From positions 29,417,675 through 29,481,674 of the forward strand of contig CM077824.1 in assembly GCA_039720395.1 (NCBI GenBank): a DNA stretch of 64,000 nt, read 5' to 3'. The position numbers and the translations under genes are program-made. The notes under the pieces are model-generated. The model was given only the letters and a program-made list of their open reading frames with translations, ran no database searches and had not been told where the DNA came from. Within the stretch, counting starts at the first letter, position 1. Every line of letters starts with the position of its first letter. This document shows positions 1 through 10,920 of this stretch, piece by piece. Origin of the DNA: Liquidambar formosana. Taxonomy: Eukaryota > Streptophyta > Magnoliopsida > Saxifragales > Altingiaceae.

Positions 1-1400
1 GTGTAGGAAACAACCCAGCTTTGAATAGAATGGGGAATTCCTTGTTGGTGACGCCCTAGGCCTATACCCGGGAAGAAATTCATTTTCCGCATTATCTCAC
101 CAATATGTAAATTACCATGGGGACAATAGTCAAGGGGTATCAATTCTTCCTTTTCTAACTCCTTTTCTATGCACTGCACATACTCAAACCCAGACAAGGG
201 TATCTCAACTGATTCTAGTTTTATTTCACATACGGGTACTCCCGCCATTTTCAAATCATAGTCCCCTTGAAGAGTAACAATGGCTCCCTCATGTGGGAAC
301 TTTACCTTTTGATGCAATGATGATGGTATAGCCCCAGCAGGATGAATCCAAGGCCTTCCCAACAATAGATTAAAACATAACGGCACATCCAAGACCTGAA
401 ACTCCACTCTGAACTCCGTGGGTCCCATGATTAGAGGTAAAGTGATCACCCCAATTACTTCTCTACGAGTGTTATCATACGCCCTCACTGTCTGCCCAGT
501 TAGAGTGAAATCAGTGGGCCCCAAGCCCAAAACAGTTGCAGTTCTCAAGGGACATACATTCAGCGCGGAACCATTATCAATCAAGACCGTGGGAACCTTC
601 TTCCCTATGATGTCAACAGTTATATGCAAAGCTTGGGAATGGCTTGGCCCACTCTTAGGTAAGTCAGCCTCTGTGAACACTATAGTGGAATTCTTCGGAG
701 CAGGGTTTACTAGATTCACCAGTCCCTCAGGAGACAAATCAACCGGAACCTGTATCTGGTTTAACAACTTCAGCACTGTCTGTCTGTGTTTGTGAGAGGC
801 CATAAGCAAGCCCCATATGGTGATATTGGCATTGGTCTTCTTCAATTGTTTGAGTACTTCATCCTCTTCTTCTTGCACATCAAGGCGCTTATCTAACTCA
901 CCCAGTGGATTATCAGACTCCAAGTGTGGAGGCTTGAAATGGCGGCCCCCTCTTGTCATGTGGTCTACTTCTTCATCACTAGCCCATATGTCATCAATCT
1001 CATTTGTGTCACCCATTAGGTCATCCTATTCAATCATGTCAATGTCCTCCATCTGTACCTCTTTAGGTATATCATCCTAGCCCGTAGGAATTATGGGCTC
1101 ACTTGGCAATGGATTTGGGTAAAGCACATAGTAATCAAACTTCCCCGAAGGTTCTCCCAACAACCCCACTCGAGGGTCTCTTACTTCATATCTTTCTTTC
1201 AACTGCTGTTGGATGGACTTCTTCGGCAATTGTAGGGCCTTTTGGTCAACGAGGTCTTGAACAATCTTTTTCAACATAGCACAGTCCTCAGTGTCATGGC
1301 CGGGTATACCATGGTATTGGCAATATTGATGGGGTGTTTGGGGTCTTGGCTTTGGAAGGTGAGGTATGATGAGGCCTTTGTTACAGCATTGGTGAAAGGC
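1..1400 (-). pseudogene. Tat1 Gag C-terminus, protease and G-patch-like segment (broken)
   Basis: Continues the gag frame after the stop at 1401-1403. Translated on the minus strand it closely follows the Tat2 protein: a second CX2HX4HX4C knuckle near 1330, an acidic linker, then an aspartic protease with active-site motif LIDNGSALN near 560 and LLGRPWIH near 350. It ends with a G-patch-like stretch (PGIGLGRHQQG) near position 60. Further in-frame TAG stops stand at 1077-1079 and 1026-1028, each where Tat2 has TGG, so both are G-to-A changes. No intact product is expected. The window edge cuts the frame before reverse transcriptase. Confidence 0.85.
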
Positions 1401-2843
1401 TTAGGTTAAGGACATGGGTAATGGGATGTATTGTCTTATGGGTAGGCAAGGTCGAGATGGGTCGGCTTCAATGGCATTTATGGAGTTGGATGAATTATGA
1501 GAGGGAAGTAGATTTTGGGTGACATTTGGGCGATTTGGTGGAGTTGGTGGTGAGATGATTTGTTTGTTAAGTAAGTCTTGGATCTCATGCTTAAGGCGAT
1601 AGCAACGGTTGGTTGAGTGGCCTTTGGCTTGGTGGAATTTGCAGTATTCATTCTCATTGTAGTTCTTGGGCAATGGGTTTGGTGGTGGTCTTGGGTCAAG
1701 AGGTTTCAACAGGCCTCGACCTTTTAGCTTCTCAAGTACTTTCTCAAGTGGCATATGCAGCTCGGTGAATTGGCGAGGTGGGTTGGTGTCATTTAGGGAG
1801 ATAGGTTGAGTGGGTTGGGTTATGGCATTGACCTCGGCATTGTTTTTCCCAACAAAGTTTAGCCTGCGGTTCCTTTGGACTTCTTCTGTCTTGATTGACC
1901 CATCGGCAATAGCATCCTCAACTTGTGTACCTACTCCGATAAGAGCCTTGAAATTAGGGAAGTAGTGAGCAAAGAGGTGCTTGTGATACACCGGCAATAG
2001 GTTCTTAACCACCAACTGAATCTGATCTTCCTCATTCGGTCTATCTGCCATTTTCGAGGCCTTTTGCCTCCACCTTGTAATGAAAGCAGAGAAAGTCTCA
2101 TTAGCCCCTTGTTTCGTGGTCTCTAGGTCCCTTCGCGTGACATCCACCTCAGTGTTGTACTTGTAGTGCTCCGAGAACTCATTACATATGTCCTCCCAAG
2201 TCCGGGTTCTATTCTCATCCAAGGCTAGGAACCACTTTAAGGCAGAAGTGGCTAAGGTTTCATGGAACATTTGAGCCAAGAGTTCATCTGTCGCTCCTCG
2301 ATGGTGCATAGCTCGCACGTACATCTTCAAATGGGTCTTAGGGCAGCCCATTCCATCAAACTTTTCTAATTCAGGCATCTTGAATTGTAATGGGATACGA
2401 GCTTGAGGAAACAAAGATAGGGTACGTACATCCACCATGTCATCTGTCCTACGGATTCCCTTTATAGTTCTTTCCAAAGCTTCTACCTTGCTAGCCAACA
2501 CAGAATCTGTATCTAAGGTCTTCCCCTTACTTCCCCCTTCCAGATTAAAAATTTCGGGTGATTCATTTCCCTTGGGCTTAGTACTTCCTCCTTCATTGGT
2601 CTTAGTGCCTTCTCCAAACTGAGTCCCATTTTCGGTGTTATCCCCCGGGGTATGGCCATTATTCTGTTCGGGTTCCGACATCTTATGTTGGATATCTTGG
2701 GCCATTTTCAATGCTCTCTCGGATACATCAGTGGTGTAATCAAGCTTGGTCATGATAGCCTTTAAACAAGTCTCAACATCAAAACCCCCTTCACTAGTTG
2801 CTTCGTCGGCTATATCTGACTGGTTGGTAGAATCAATCTTCAC
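1401..2843 (-). CDS. gag: Tat1 Gag (480 codons, closed by a premature stop)
   Basis: Structural polyprotein that would form the cytoplasmic particle and package the RNA. An acidic, low-complexity N-terminus (about residues 1-140) is followed by a retrotransposon Gag core (about 150-330, with motifs KWFLALDENRTRTWEDI and YFPNFKALIGVG). A proline-rich linker and a CX2HX4HX4C zinc knuckle (CKFHQAKGHSTNRC, near residue 400) come next. It ends at TAA (1401-1403) where Tat2 has a sense codon and continues into a second knuckle and protease, so the stop is a C-to-T lesion rather than the natural end. The start at 2843 is the first ATG; codons further upstream are also open in similar form in Tat2, so the true start is uncertain. 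Confidence 0.8.
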   Translation of the reverse strand: MKIDSTNQSDIADEATSEGGFDVETCLKAIMTKLDYTTDVSERALKMAQDIQHKMSEPEQNNGHTPGDNTENGTQFGEGTKTNEGGSTKPKGNESPEIFNLEGGSKGKTLDTDSVLASKVEALERTIKGIRRTDDMVDVRTLSLFPQARIPLQFKMPELEKFDGMGCPKTHLKMYVRAMHHRGATDELLAQMFHETLATSALKWFLALDENRTRTWEDICNEFSEHYKYNTEVDVTRRDLETTKQGANETFSAFITRWRQKASKMADRPNEEDQIQLVVKNLLPVYHKHLFAHYFPNFKALIGVGTQVEDAIADGSIKTEEVQRNRRLNFVGKNNAEVNAITQPTQPISLNDTNPPRQFTELHMPLEKVLEKLKGRGLLKPLDPRPPPNPLPKNYNENEYCKFHQAKGHSTNRCYRLKHEIQDLLNKQIISPPTPPNRPNVTQNLLPSHNSSNSINAIEADPSRPCLPIRQYIPLPMSLT

Positions 2844-3550
2844 TAAGCGCCCTTGCTGGTCGCAGATCCAAGCCAGTACGTCCTCTCACTCCTCTATGAA
2901 AGGGAACAATCAGTCTCTCATCCTAAGGGTATGTCCTAAGCTTCCATATTTGTCTCAATGACTTCACACCATATATACTCAATTAGTCCCTTTCAATTCA
3001 ATCACCTTTGCAAGGGTCATGGGTGAAAGGTACATATTAAGGATATAGGGTGCAAAGGGCCTCTATTAATTTTCCATTAAGCACATCACAAACACGGTCA
3101 TGATATCATTACAAACAAATGTGGGTGCATAAGGGTGAACCCATAGTGCCCTACAAGTCTGTCTATATGGACTAATGATAAGGGTAGGCTGGGATCCTTC
3201 ACTTGCTTGAGCAATTTTTATACCTAACCACATGTGGCATCAGGAACGCCGCGTGGGTCCAGCAGTACGTGATTAACTCATTTAATATACCCAAGGGCAA
3301 ACCCAAGGGTACTTGGCAAGAGAGGTTGAGAGCTTTCACCCCAACACATAGAATCAGGAAAACCAAGGTTGAGGGTAGGCCCGTTAGTGGCAAGGATACA
3401 TCGAGGGACATCGATCCTAGCATGCAAGAGTTTGCGCACACAATGCAATAAATGAAAGCACACAATCAAGCGGATGCAATGTGATTGATTTTAATTAAAC
3501 AAGAGAAATTAACTTAGCCCAATCAAATTATATAGAGTCTAGCCCACAAA
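2844..3550 (-). other. Tat1 untranslated leader between PBS and gag
   Basis: About 700 bp without a supported gene. It aligns by eye with the Tat2 leader (45136-45872), including the block around 3440-3500 that matches 45190-45250. Short open frames here on both strands are not conserved as proteins. Confidence 0.75.
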
Positions 3551-3568
3551 TCCCCAGCGGAGTCGCCA
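3551..3568 (-). other. Tat1 primer binding site, tRNA-Arg type
   Basis: On the minus strand this reads TGGCGACTCCGCTGGGGA, beginning 3 bases inside the LTR edge (CCACA at 3572). TGG plus the acceptor-stem complement fits a plant tRNA-Arg 3' end, the primer known for Ogre/Tat elements. Tat2 has the same site with one change. Confidence 0.8.
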
Positions 3569-3571
3569 GTC

Positions 3572-3900
3572 TGTGGACCCCGGAAAGTGGCCCACACGAT
3601 TGGAGAGGAAAGATTAGGTTTGAAAACGAAAAGGAAAGGAGTCGCCACCTTATTTTTTAAAGGAAACAAGGAAAACCCTAAAAAACAGTTTTGTTTTAGG
3701 AAAACAAAAGAATGACTCCATATTTAAAAATGGTAAGGCAAAAGATCTTTTGGAAACCAAAGAAATCGGGGATTCGGAGGCTAAGTTACGATATGGGAAG
3801 GTTCTAGGCAAAGCCTATCGGCACCCATATCGCCCTAAACGGTCTCTTAATTTAATTAGGCTAAATCAAAGTCTTAATCACACATCAATTAACAATTATC
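3572..3900 (-). mobile_element. Tat1 5' LTR, U5-side piece
   Basis: The last 329 bp of the LTR, separated from the rest (13914-17023) by CopA. It matches the end of the Tat2 LTR (44820-45114), including the passage on gene order 'gtggcgactcc' just before the LTR end. The reconstructed LTR length is about 3.44 kb against 3.0 kb in Tat2. Confidence 0.88.
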
Positions 3901-5553
3901 TGTTGGGAATCATACAAGAGGGAAAAAAGAAGTGCGGAATATAAAAATTTTCCCTTTGATTCCACAGCCCATGAATCTAACTATGCATATACAAAATCAA
4001 ACCCTAGCTATGAAGAGGGTTAGAACACTTACAGAATTTTTGTCTTCTCCTTTTTGCTCCAAGCTTTGATTCCGGACAGTGGTGAATGAGCAGCCCAAGT
4101 GTGCTGCCTCCAACGGTATCCACACCTAGCTAGAGCTTCAAGTCCTTTCCTTCTTTTCCCTTGTTGTTGCTAGTGTAGGAGAAGAGAGGAGAGAGAGAGA
4201 GGGGGCTGGAAAATTTCGGCCAGCACCTTGGGATTTCAACTTGTGATGATGTCACACATCATAGTGTGGCTTATATAGTCCACACTAAGGGGGCCGGCCC
4301 TAGGGGGAAACCCTATTAGGGTGTGATGCAATTTCTCTAAATTGCACAATAACCCCTATAAATTATATCAAATATAAATAGGCCTCAAAGAACTATTCTT
4401 TATGCACTCATACCCTTTCTCTCATAGACTTTAAAGCTCATCTTGCATGATCAGTGTGTGACCCATTGGGTTCACATCATCAAGTAGTAGGAATAGCACG
4501 AGGTGTGCACAATGGAACTCTTTCCATTTAGGGTCTAATTGGAACTCCTTCCAATTCCCTAATTGATTATAACTCACTTATATCAATTAGGGCTTCTACT
4601 AACCATGAATAACACCTAGCATATGGTTCATGGTGTCGTCCTTAATGAAGTGAATATGTATCTATCAAAGAACCCTTCTGTTATAGTTTATAGGTTACAA
4701 TTGCATCCTTCCATTTACACAATGTCTCCAATTGAACTAATAGGACATGGAAGTCTGTCAAGTCCCTAGTTCAATTACTTTATACTCATTCATAAATATC
4801 AACTCAATGATGAACTTATGGAAACTCCTTTCCATATTCACACTGCCATGGCCATGGACTGAATGAGTTATATTATGAATGCTATATGAGACATTCTCTC
4901 TCTTTTTCCTGAGAGTAATGGATTCCTTGTTGATCACTCACATGCCTTCATACACATAGCAATAGGGCCAATGAACACCTTTACAAACCCATGAATAGAA
5001 TCTGCACTTAGTGTTATCAAACTTCTAAAGCTACATGCATAAGGTAACTATGGTGTCTCAGGTCTAAGGATTACTTGTACCACTATAACATTGAGAAACT
5101 GATTGACAGGCAGGTTAAAACTCCATTCAGTTTATCTCAAATCTTTGGTCACATTCAGTGTACCTATTCTATTAACAGGCACCCACCTGTTGGTTGTAGT
5201 GTCTCCACACAAATAGCTTGAGACCAGCTATCCTCCTATAGAGTCAACCTAACAAGTGCTAGTCCTATGGTTCATTACTATCCATCATAGTGAACCTTCA
5301 ACTAGGAATGATTTAGGAGTTTAGTATAGAGATATATTTACAGTCTCATAATTACAACTCTTTGTAATTCAATATTCTCAACTCTAACTCCTTGGACATA
5401 TTATGTAAATATAAATGATGCATACAAACATAATAGAATAAGCCCTTTTATTAAATCAATAATAAATGTGACATACATAAATGAAATCAAATGATTGTTC
5501 CTTTATCCCTAAACAATCATCTCTATGATTGGCTCTAGGGCATAACTCTAACA
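3901..5553 (-). repeat. CopA 3' LTR
   Basis: 1653 bp. On the element strand it starts TGTTAGAGTTATGCCCTAG and ends GATTCCCAACA. It holds a TATATAAG box (4270-4277), a GA/CT-rich stretch near 4187-4203 and a near-palindrome ATGATGTCACACATCAT (4244-4260). The stop codon of the polyprotein (5535-5537) lies inside it. Confidence 0.97.
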
Positions 5554-8500
5554 ATCTCCCACTTGCACTTTAGCCAATCCACAATGTATCTAATACCCAT
5601 TTCCTGTCTGTGGTGATCCAACTGCTCTTGGGTCATAGCTTTAGTGAAGGGATCTGCTACATTCTCTGTTGTGTGAATCTTCTGTATGCTAATATCACCT
5701 CTTCCAATGATCTCTCTAATCACATGGAATCGACGCTCAATGTGTTTGGACTTTTGATGAGACCGTGGTTCCTTAGCTTGAGCAATAGCCCCGTTGTTGT
5801 CACAAAACAATGGCAAGGGCTTCTCAATGGCAGGAACTACTCCCAGTTCAGTAATGAACTTCTTTATCCAAACAGCTTCCTTTGCAGCCTCTGATGCAGC
5901 AATGTACTCAGCCTCTGTAGTGGAGTCCGCTGTAACATCCTGTTTACAGCTCCTCCAACTTACAGCTCCACCATTCAAGGTGAAAACATACCCCGATGTT
6001 GATTTCCTATCATCATCGTCAGATTGAAAATCTGAATCCGTATAACCAACCATTTCTAAATTTCTTCCTCCATAGACAAGGAATAGTTCCTTAGTTCTTC
6101 TTAAGTACTTAAGGACAGCCTTGACTGCTTCCCAGTGTTTCACACCTGGGTCTGCCTGATATCTGCTTGTAACACTTACACCAAAAGCGATATCTGGTCT
6201 TGTACACAACATGGCATACATTAGACTCCCTACTGCAGAAGCATAGGGAATCGTCCTCATGTACGCAATCTCCTCTGGAGTTTTAGGTGCCATGTTTTTA
6301 GACAACTTGATTCCATGCCTAACAGGAATTAGACCTCTTTTGGAATCTTCTAAATTGAACCTTTTCAATATTTTGTCTATGTACAATGATTGGGAGAGAC
6401 CTAGCATCCTTTTAGATCTATCTCTATAGACCTTTATTCCCAGAATATAGGATGCTTCTCCTAAATCTTTCATGGAGAAATTCTGTGAAAGCCACTCTTT
6501 CACTTTTGATAACGTTTCTACTTTATTCCCGATAAGTAGAATGTCATCAACATATAGGACCAGGAAGGTAATCGCACTCCCACTAACTTTCTTGTACACA
6601 CATGGTTCATCCATATTCTGTAGGAAACCAAACGATTTGATTGCCTCATCGAATCGGATGTTCCAGCTTCTAGAAGCTTGTTTGAGTCCATAAATGGACC
6701 GCTGTAGCTTGCACACTTTGTGGTCCTCACCACTGGATGTAAAACCCTCAGGTTGCTGCATATAAAGGTCTTCCTCAATGTTTCCATTAAGGAAAGCGGT
6801 CTTTACATCCATTTGCCATATCTCATAATCGTAGTGCGCAGATATAGCTAACAAGATCCTAATGGACTTAAGCATAGCCACTGGCGAGAAGGTTTCCTCA
6901 TAGTCAATACCATGTCTTTGTCGGTAACCTTTTGCCACTAGCCTAGCCTTGTAGGTCTCTACCTTTCCATCTGAGCCTATCTTCCTTTTGAAAATCCATT
7001 TGCAGCCAATAGGTACTATACCTTCTGGTGGATCAACTAAAGTCCAGACTTTGTTGGAATACATCGAGTCCATTTCAGATTTCATAGCTTCCAGCCATTT
7101 GTTCGAATCAATATCCGAAATCGCCTGTCCATAAGTAGTAGGGTCATCTGGGTGTTCTCTATCACCAAGGAACAATTCCTCTGCATTATGGTTGAGAAAT
7201 CCATATCTCTCAGGTGCAACAGATACCCTACTCGATCTACGGAGAGGTTGTGGTACATTAGTGGGTTCTGTCTCATCAGCGACAGGGGTGGGATCACTGT
7301 CGGTTTGTGTCTCATCAGACAATTCTTTGAGTTCTATTTTCCTGTTATTGCCTCCTTCTTGAATAAACTCTTTTTCAAGAAAGACTGCAAACTTACTAAC
7401 AAACACCTTTTGTTCATCAGGATAATAGAAATAATATCCTAAACTCTCTTTAGGATATCCCACAAACCTACATTTAATTGATCTTGATTCTAACTTGGTT
7501 GCATCATGTGTCTTTACATATGCAGTGCAACCCCATACCTTAATATGTTTAAGGCTTGGTGCTCTCCCTTTCCATATCTCATACGGTGTCTTAGGGACAG
7601 ATTTGGTTGGGACTCTGTTCAACAAGTACGCAGCAGTTTCCAGGGCATGTCCCCAGAAGGACAATGGTAAATCAGTGTAACTCATCATGGACCTAACCAT
7701 ATCCAATAAGGTTCTATTCCTCCTTTCTGACACACCATTAAGCTGTGGTGTTCCAGGAGGTGTCCATTGAGATAGAATGCCCACTTGAACAAGATGATCT
7801 AAAAACTCACCAGTTAAATATTCTCCTCCTCGATCCGATCGAAGAGCTTTAATACTTTTACCAGTTTGTTTCTCTACTTCATATCTGAATTCTTTGAACT
7901 TTTCAAATGCTTCAGATTTGTACTTCATTAAGTACACATACCCGTACCTAGAATGATCATCGGTAAAGGTTATAAAGTAAGAGAAACCTCCACGAGCATG
8001 TATGCTCATAGGACCACATACATTACTATGTATTAATCCTAATATGTCTGCTGCTCTCTCACCGTGACCGGTGAAAGGTGACTTGGTCATTTTACCTAGT
8101 AAACAAGATTCACAAGTTGGAAAGGGCATAGAAACCAATGGACCCAATTGTCCATCCTTACACATCTTGTTAATCCTATTCTCACTGATATGACCTAGTC
8201 TCAAGTGCCAGTCATATGCGGAGTTTTCTTCATCTCTTGTTCTCTTGGGTTTGTTTGCATTCAATTTAGAGCTATCATGTTCTATGCAATTAACATTTGC
8301 AATAAAGTTTAGAAAATAAAGGCCATTCACATAAACTCCAGAAGTAATGAACTCTTCATTTTTAAATAAAGAACATTTATTCTCCTCAAAAACAAACCTA
8401 AATCCTTGTTTAGATAATACTGAAATAGAAATAATGTTTCTTATAACTTCTGGAATATAAAGACAGCCTGATAATTCTAAACTACTCCCACTAGGCAAAG

Positions 8501-9227
8501 TCAAGCAGCAAGTCCCCACGGCTAATGCAGCAACGTTTGCTCCATTTCCCACTCGTAGGGTTACTTCTCCTTTACTCAGCCTTCTGCTTCCCACTAGGTC
8601 CTGCATGGAATTACAAATACGAGAACTCGCACCAGAATCTAGTACCCAAGTGGAAGCAGAGCTAACACTCATGTTAGTCTCAAGTATAAGAGCATAATCC
8701 ATACCTTCCGAAGGTTGGTTCTTCAGAGTATCTAGATACTCTTGGCAGTTACGTTTCCAATGCCCATCTTTGCCGCAGTAAAAACAGATCCCTTTACCTT
8801 TCCTCTTCCTTTGGGTACTCTTACCCTTTCTTATTCCCTTGCCTTTAGGCTTGAGTATAGAATTGGAAGCAGGAACTTCAACCCATTCATCATATTCAAG
8901 CAAGAACTCTTTGCCATACAACTCTTGTATGTGGATAAATATCTCGGGTGCACTTCCCATGGACTCGTATTGCTTCTTAAGCTCAGGACTTAGAGACACC
9001 ATCATATAGCATCTCGTCATAAGATCATCATCCATGCGCTTCTGATAAGCGTCTTTCTCTTGCCGAGTTGCAGCCTCAGTAGGAGCATTGGGAAGTGGAC
9101 TTTGAAGTGCATAGGTAATATTTTCAGAATTCAAAACGATTTTTAAATTCCTTAACCAATCAAGATAATTAGGTCCAGTTAAACGGTTGGTTTCCAAAAT
9201 GTTGGATAACGGGTTGCGGTGAGCCAT
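5535..9227 (-). CDS. CopA Gag-Pol polyprotein, uninterrupted 1230 codons, Gag core missing
   Basis: Encodes the Copia order: Gag, protease, integrase, RT, RNase H. Visible motifs are the Gag N-terminus (1 to about 110), the zinc knuckle [14 protein letters not shown] (about 147-160), protease VLDSGASS (about 195), and the integrase HHCC region (WHLRLGH ... CESCLLGK, about 340-378). The integrase core, RT with YVDDILLIG and RNase H with TDSDFQSD and TTEAEY follow. Two anomalies stand out. After ELYG the Gag core of about 95-110 residues present in CopC and CopE is replaced by some 20 residues. In addition, the first integrase catalytic Asp (expected in IHSDVCGPM) is Asn, codon 8022-8024; CopB has Asp. 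The frame runs through the polypurine tract and stops 19 bases inside the 3' LTR. Start: ATG at 9227, shared with CopC and CopE. Confidence 0.93.
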   Translation of the reverse strand: MAHRNPLSNILETNRLTGPNYLDWLRNLKIVLNSENITYALQSPLPNAPTEAATRQEKDAYQKRMDDDLMTRCYMMVSLSPELKKQYESMGSAPEIFIHIQELYGKEFLLEYDEWVEVPASNSILKPKGKGIRKGKSTQRKRKGKGICFYCGKDGHWKRNCQEYLDTLKNQPSEGMDYALILETNMSVSSASTWVLDSGASSRICNSMQDLVGSRRLSKGEVTLRVGNGANVAALAVGTCCLTLPSGSSLELSGCLYIPEVIRNIISISVLSKQGFRFVFEENKCSLFKNEEFITSGVYVNGLYFLNFIANVNCIEHDSSKLNANKPKRTRDEENSAYDWHLRLGHISENRINKMCKDGQLGPLVSMPFPTCESCLLGKMTKSPFTGHGERAADILGLIHSNVCGPMSIHARGGFSYFITFTDDHSRYGYVYLMKYKSEAFEKFKEFRYEVEKQTGKSIKALRSDRGGEYLTGEFLDHLVQVGILSQWTPPGTPQLNGVSERRNRTLLDMVRSMMSYTDLPLSFWGHALETAAYLLNRVPTKSVPKTPYEIWKGRAPSLKHIKVWGCTAYVKTHDATKLESRSIKCRFVGYPKESLGYYFYYPDEQKVFVSKFAVFLEKEFIQEGGNNRKIELKELSDETQTDSDPTPVADETEPTNVPQPLRRSSRVSVAPERYGFLNHNAEELFLGDREHPDDPTTYGQAISDIDSNKWLEAMKSEMDSMYSNKVWTLVDPPEGIVPIGCKWIFKRKIGSDGKVETYKARLVAKGYRQRHGIDYEETFSPVAMLKSIRILLAISAHYDYEIWQMDVKTAFLNGNIEEDLYMQQPEGFTSSGEDHKVCKLQRSIYGLKQASRSWNIRFDEAIKSFGFLQNMDEPCVYKKVSGSAITFLVLYVDDILLIGNKVETLSKVKEWLSQNFSMKDLGEASYILGIKVYRDRSKRMLGLSQSLYIDKILKRFNLEDSKRGLIPVRHGIKLSKNMAPKTPEEIAYMRTIPYASAVGSLMYAMLCTRPDIAFGVSVTSRYQADPGVKHWEAVKAVLKYLRRTKELFLVYGGRNLEMVGYTDSDFQSDDDDRKSTSGYVFTLNGGAVSWRSCKQDVTADSTTEAEYIAASEAAKEAVWIKKFITELGVVPAIEKPLPLFCDNNGAIAQAKEPRSHQKSKHIERRFHVIREIIGRGDISIQKIHTTENVADPFTKAMTQEQLDHHRQEMGIRYIVDWLKCKWEIVRVMP
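5554..5567 (-). other. CopA polypurine tract
   Basis: Reads GCAAGTGGGAGAT on the element strand and directly abuts the 3' LTR. The same tract occurs before the 3' LTRs of CopB, CopC, CopD and CopE. It should prime plus-strand DNA synthesis, and here it also codes for CKWEI of the polyprotein. Confidence 0.85.
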
Positions 9228-9405
9228 TACGGTGATCTACATACAGAAAATTAAAACAGAAAATCAGATTTCATTTTTAATCCATAATGATCGGGTCTTT
9301 AATCATATGGTACCTCCCACTATTTTATCAAATTCCATACACCCTCTAATGGAATTCGGGAATCTCATTCCTAATGGGGATTGGGGTCCCACTGTGACCT
9401 AGAAG

Positions 9406-9610
9406 CCTCACATGTTAGTTTCTTGACTTCTAACCCACAGTAAGAAGACAACTCTTTGTCTATTGCTTCATAAGCAAATTCCAATCGTTTTGCCTCTAGG
9501 GTACATACTCCTCACATGTTAGTTTCTTGGAATACTTCCCTAGTTAAGTTAAGCCCATCATTCACACAAGTATGTTTCACCAAATATATACCTCACATGT
9601 TAGTTTCTTG
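9406..9610 (-). repeat. Three spaced 20-bp leader repeats, CopA
   Basis: CAAGAAACTAACATGTGAGG on the element strand at 9591-9610, 9510-9529 and 9406-9425, spaced 81 and 104 bp, about 180-380 bp upstream of the gag ATG. The same three copies occur in CopD and CopE. Confidence 0.9.
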
Positions 9611-10116
9611 GTATATACCAGCTTAGGCACCCCATGATATCTATATATGTGATAGTTTCAAGTAATGTCTTTAATATGGGTAGCTCCTACATGTCTGCAG
9701 CCAGGTACCCACATTAAGGGACGTTAGATGATCCTATAATGATGGAAGGCAATGAAGAATCCATTCCCTAATGTATTCTCCATTTCCAACTTAATATTAA
9801 AAGAGAGGGGTTTTTAAGGGTCTCATCAAATTAACATACATCTCATGCATATAAATAAAAATTGAACAGCATAAAATAATAATAATCCACTTATCGATAT
9901 TAGTCCCTAAGAAGAGACATATAACGATCTATGGATTTGGAGCTATCACTATTAATCTCATTAAAAGCTCCCACTATGATGATTATGGACTTTGAGAGGA
10001 TTCAATCCAAGCCAATAGATTGAATCCAAGGTCTAAGGTGGGTGTAGGTGATCGTAAAATAACACATTCGAAACATGCATGCTGTCTTGAAACACTTCTC
10101 TAAGCTTTCAAGTCCT

Positions 10117-10308
10117 TCAATCTGCTCCCTTGGCTTGATGGTCTCCACCATTGGCTTGTTGGGCTCTATCATGCTCCTTTGGGTCCACCATGCTCCTTAG
10201 TGTGCTCTCGATTACATAACATTTACATAATTTAAAGAAAAGGATACATAAGGGGAATGTGGGGTACATTAGAGAATGATAGAGAGAGAGGGAGAAGGAA
10301 GGTGGCAT
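10117..10308 (-). CDS. Short open frame in the CopA leader (63 codons, function unknown)
   Basis: Sense-strand frame starting MPPSFSLSLYHSLMYP and ending GGDHQAKGAD. CopD carries the same 63-codon frame at 28862-29053 with three replacements by eye. CopE has a related 75-codon frame (61523-61750) with the same C-terminal half and stop. A CKCYVIES hydrophobic-to-polar segment is followed by a charged tail. I recognise no family. It could be a translated upstream frame or merely conserved leader RNA. Confidence 0.35.
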   Translation of the reverse strand: MPPSFSLSLYHSLMYPTFPLCILFFKLCKCYVIESTLRSMVDPKEHDRAQQANGGDHQAKGAD

Positions 10309-10855
10309 GCAAGCCCCAAATAAATTACATCACCTTAATAAAATTACAACTCTTGTAAATAATAACATCCCATTCATAAGACGGCCAATCACAATTGGTT
10401 TAAAGGGTATAGTCCATAATCATCATCCAAACACATACATACAATCTCATTGCATAATGTAAAGAAAAACTATAAGCATTAAAACATATGGGCATTATGG
10501 TAATTCTCTTGAATGATTTACATTAATCTCATTAATGCATCCTAATCTTATTAGGTATTAACAAAAATATCCAGAATTAAATAAAGTCTTAACATTTAAG
10601 ACATTTTAGTTTCAATTAATCAAATTAATTTAAACATATAAAGTTTCCTAAAATAACTCTAATATCCAATATTAGGGTTTCCCTAATTAAACAAATCAAT
10701 TTCATTTAATTAAGAATTTCCAGATTTTAATTTAATCCCCAATTGTATTTTAAACCATTTAAAACATTATAAAATTAATCAATATTAATTAAATAATTAA
10801 CATGGGAATTAAATAAAATCATTTAAATGATGAATTAGTGTATTAGGGTTTCCTA

Positions 10856-10893
10856 AAACCCTAAACCCTAAACGCATAACCCTAAACCCTAAA
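10856..10893. repeat. CCCTAAA telomere-like motifs in the CopA leader
   Basis: Two pairs of adjacent CCCTAAA units separated by a short spacer. Counterparts occur in CopE (62250-62290) and, on the other strand, in CopD (28295-28325). Too short for a captured telomere; it resembles telo-box-like leader sequence. Confidence 0.7.
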
Positions 10894-10920
10894 TGCAAGC
10901 CCTAATCATTAAATTCCTTA

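Noticed and set aside
3203..3451. 82-codon plus-strand frame in the Tat1 leader
   Set aside because: Antisense to the element and the aligned Tat2 leader does not preserve it.
6518..6787. Open frames of 60-96 codons overlapping CopA pol in other frames on both strands
   Set aside because: They are shadows of the pol frame, and the same shadows appear in CopB because the nucleotide sequence is conserved. No independent motifs.
10856..10893. Considered a chromosome end or captured telomere
   Set aside because: Only a few units, recurring at the same place in three element copies, so it belongs to the leader.
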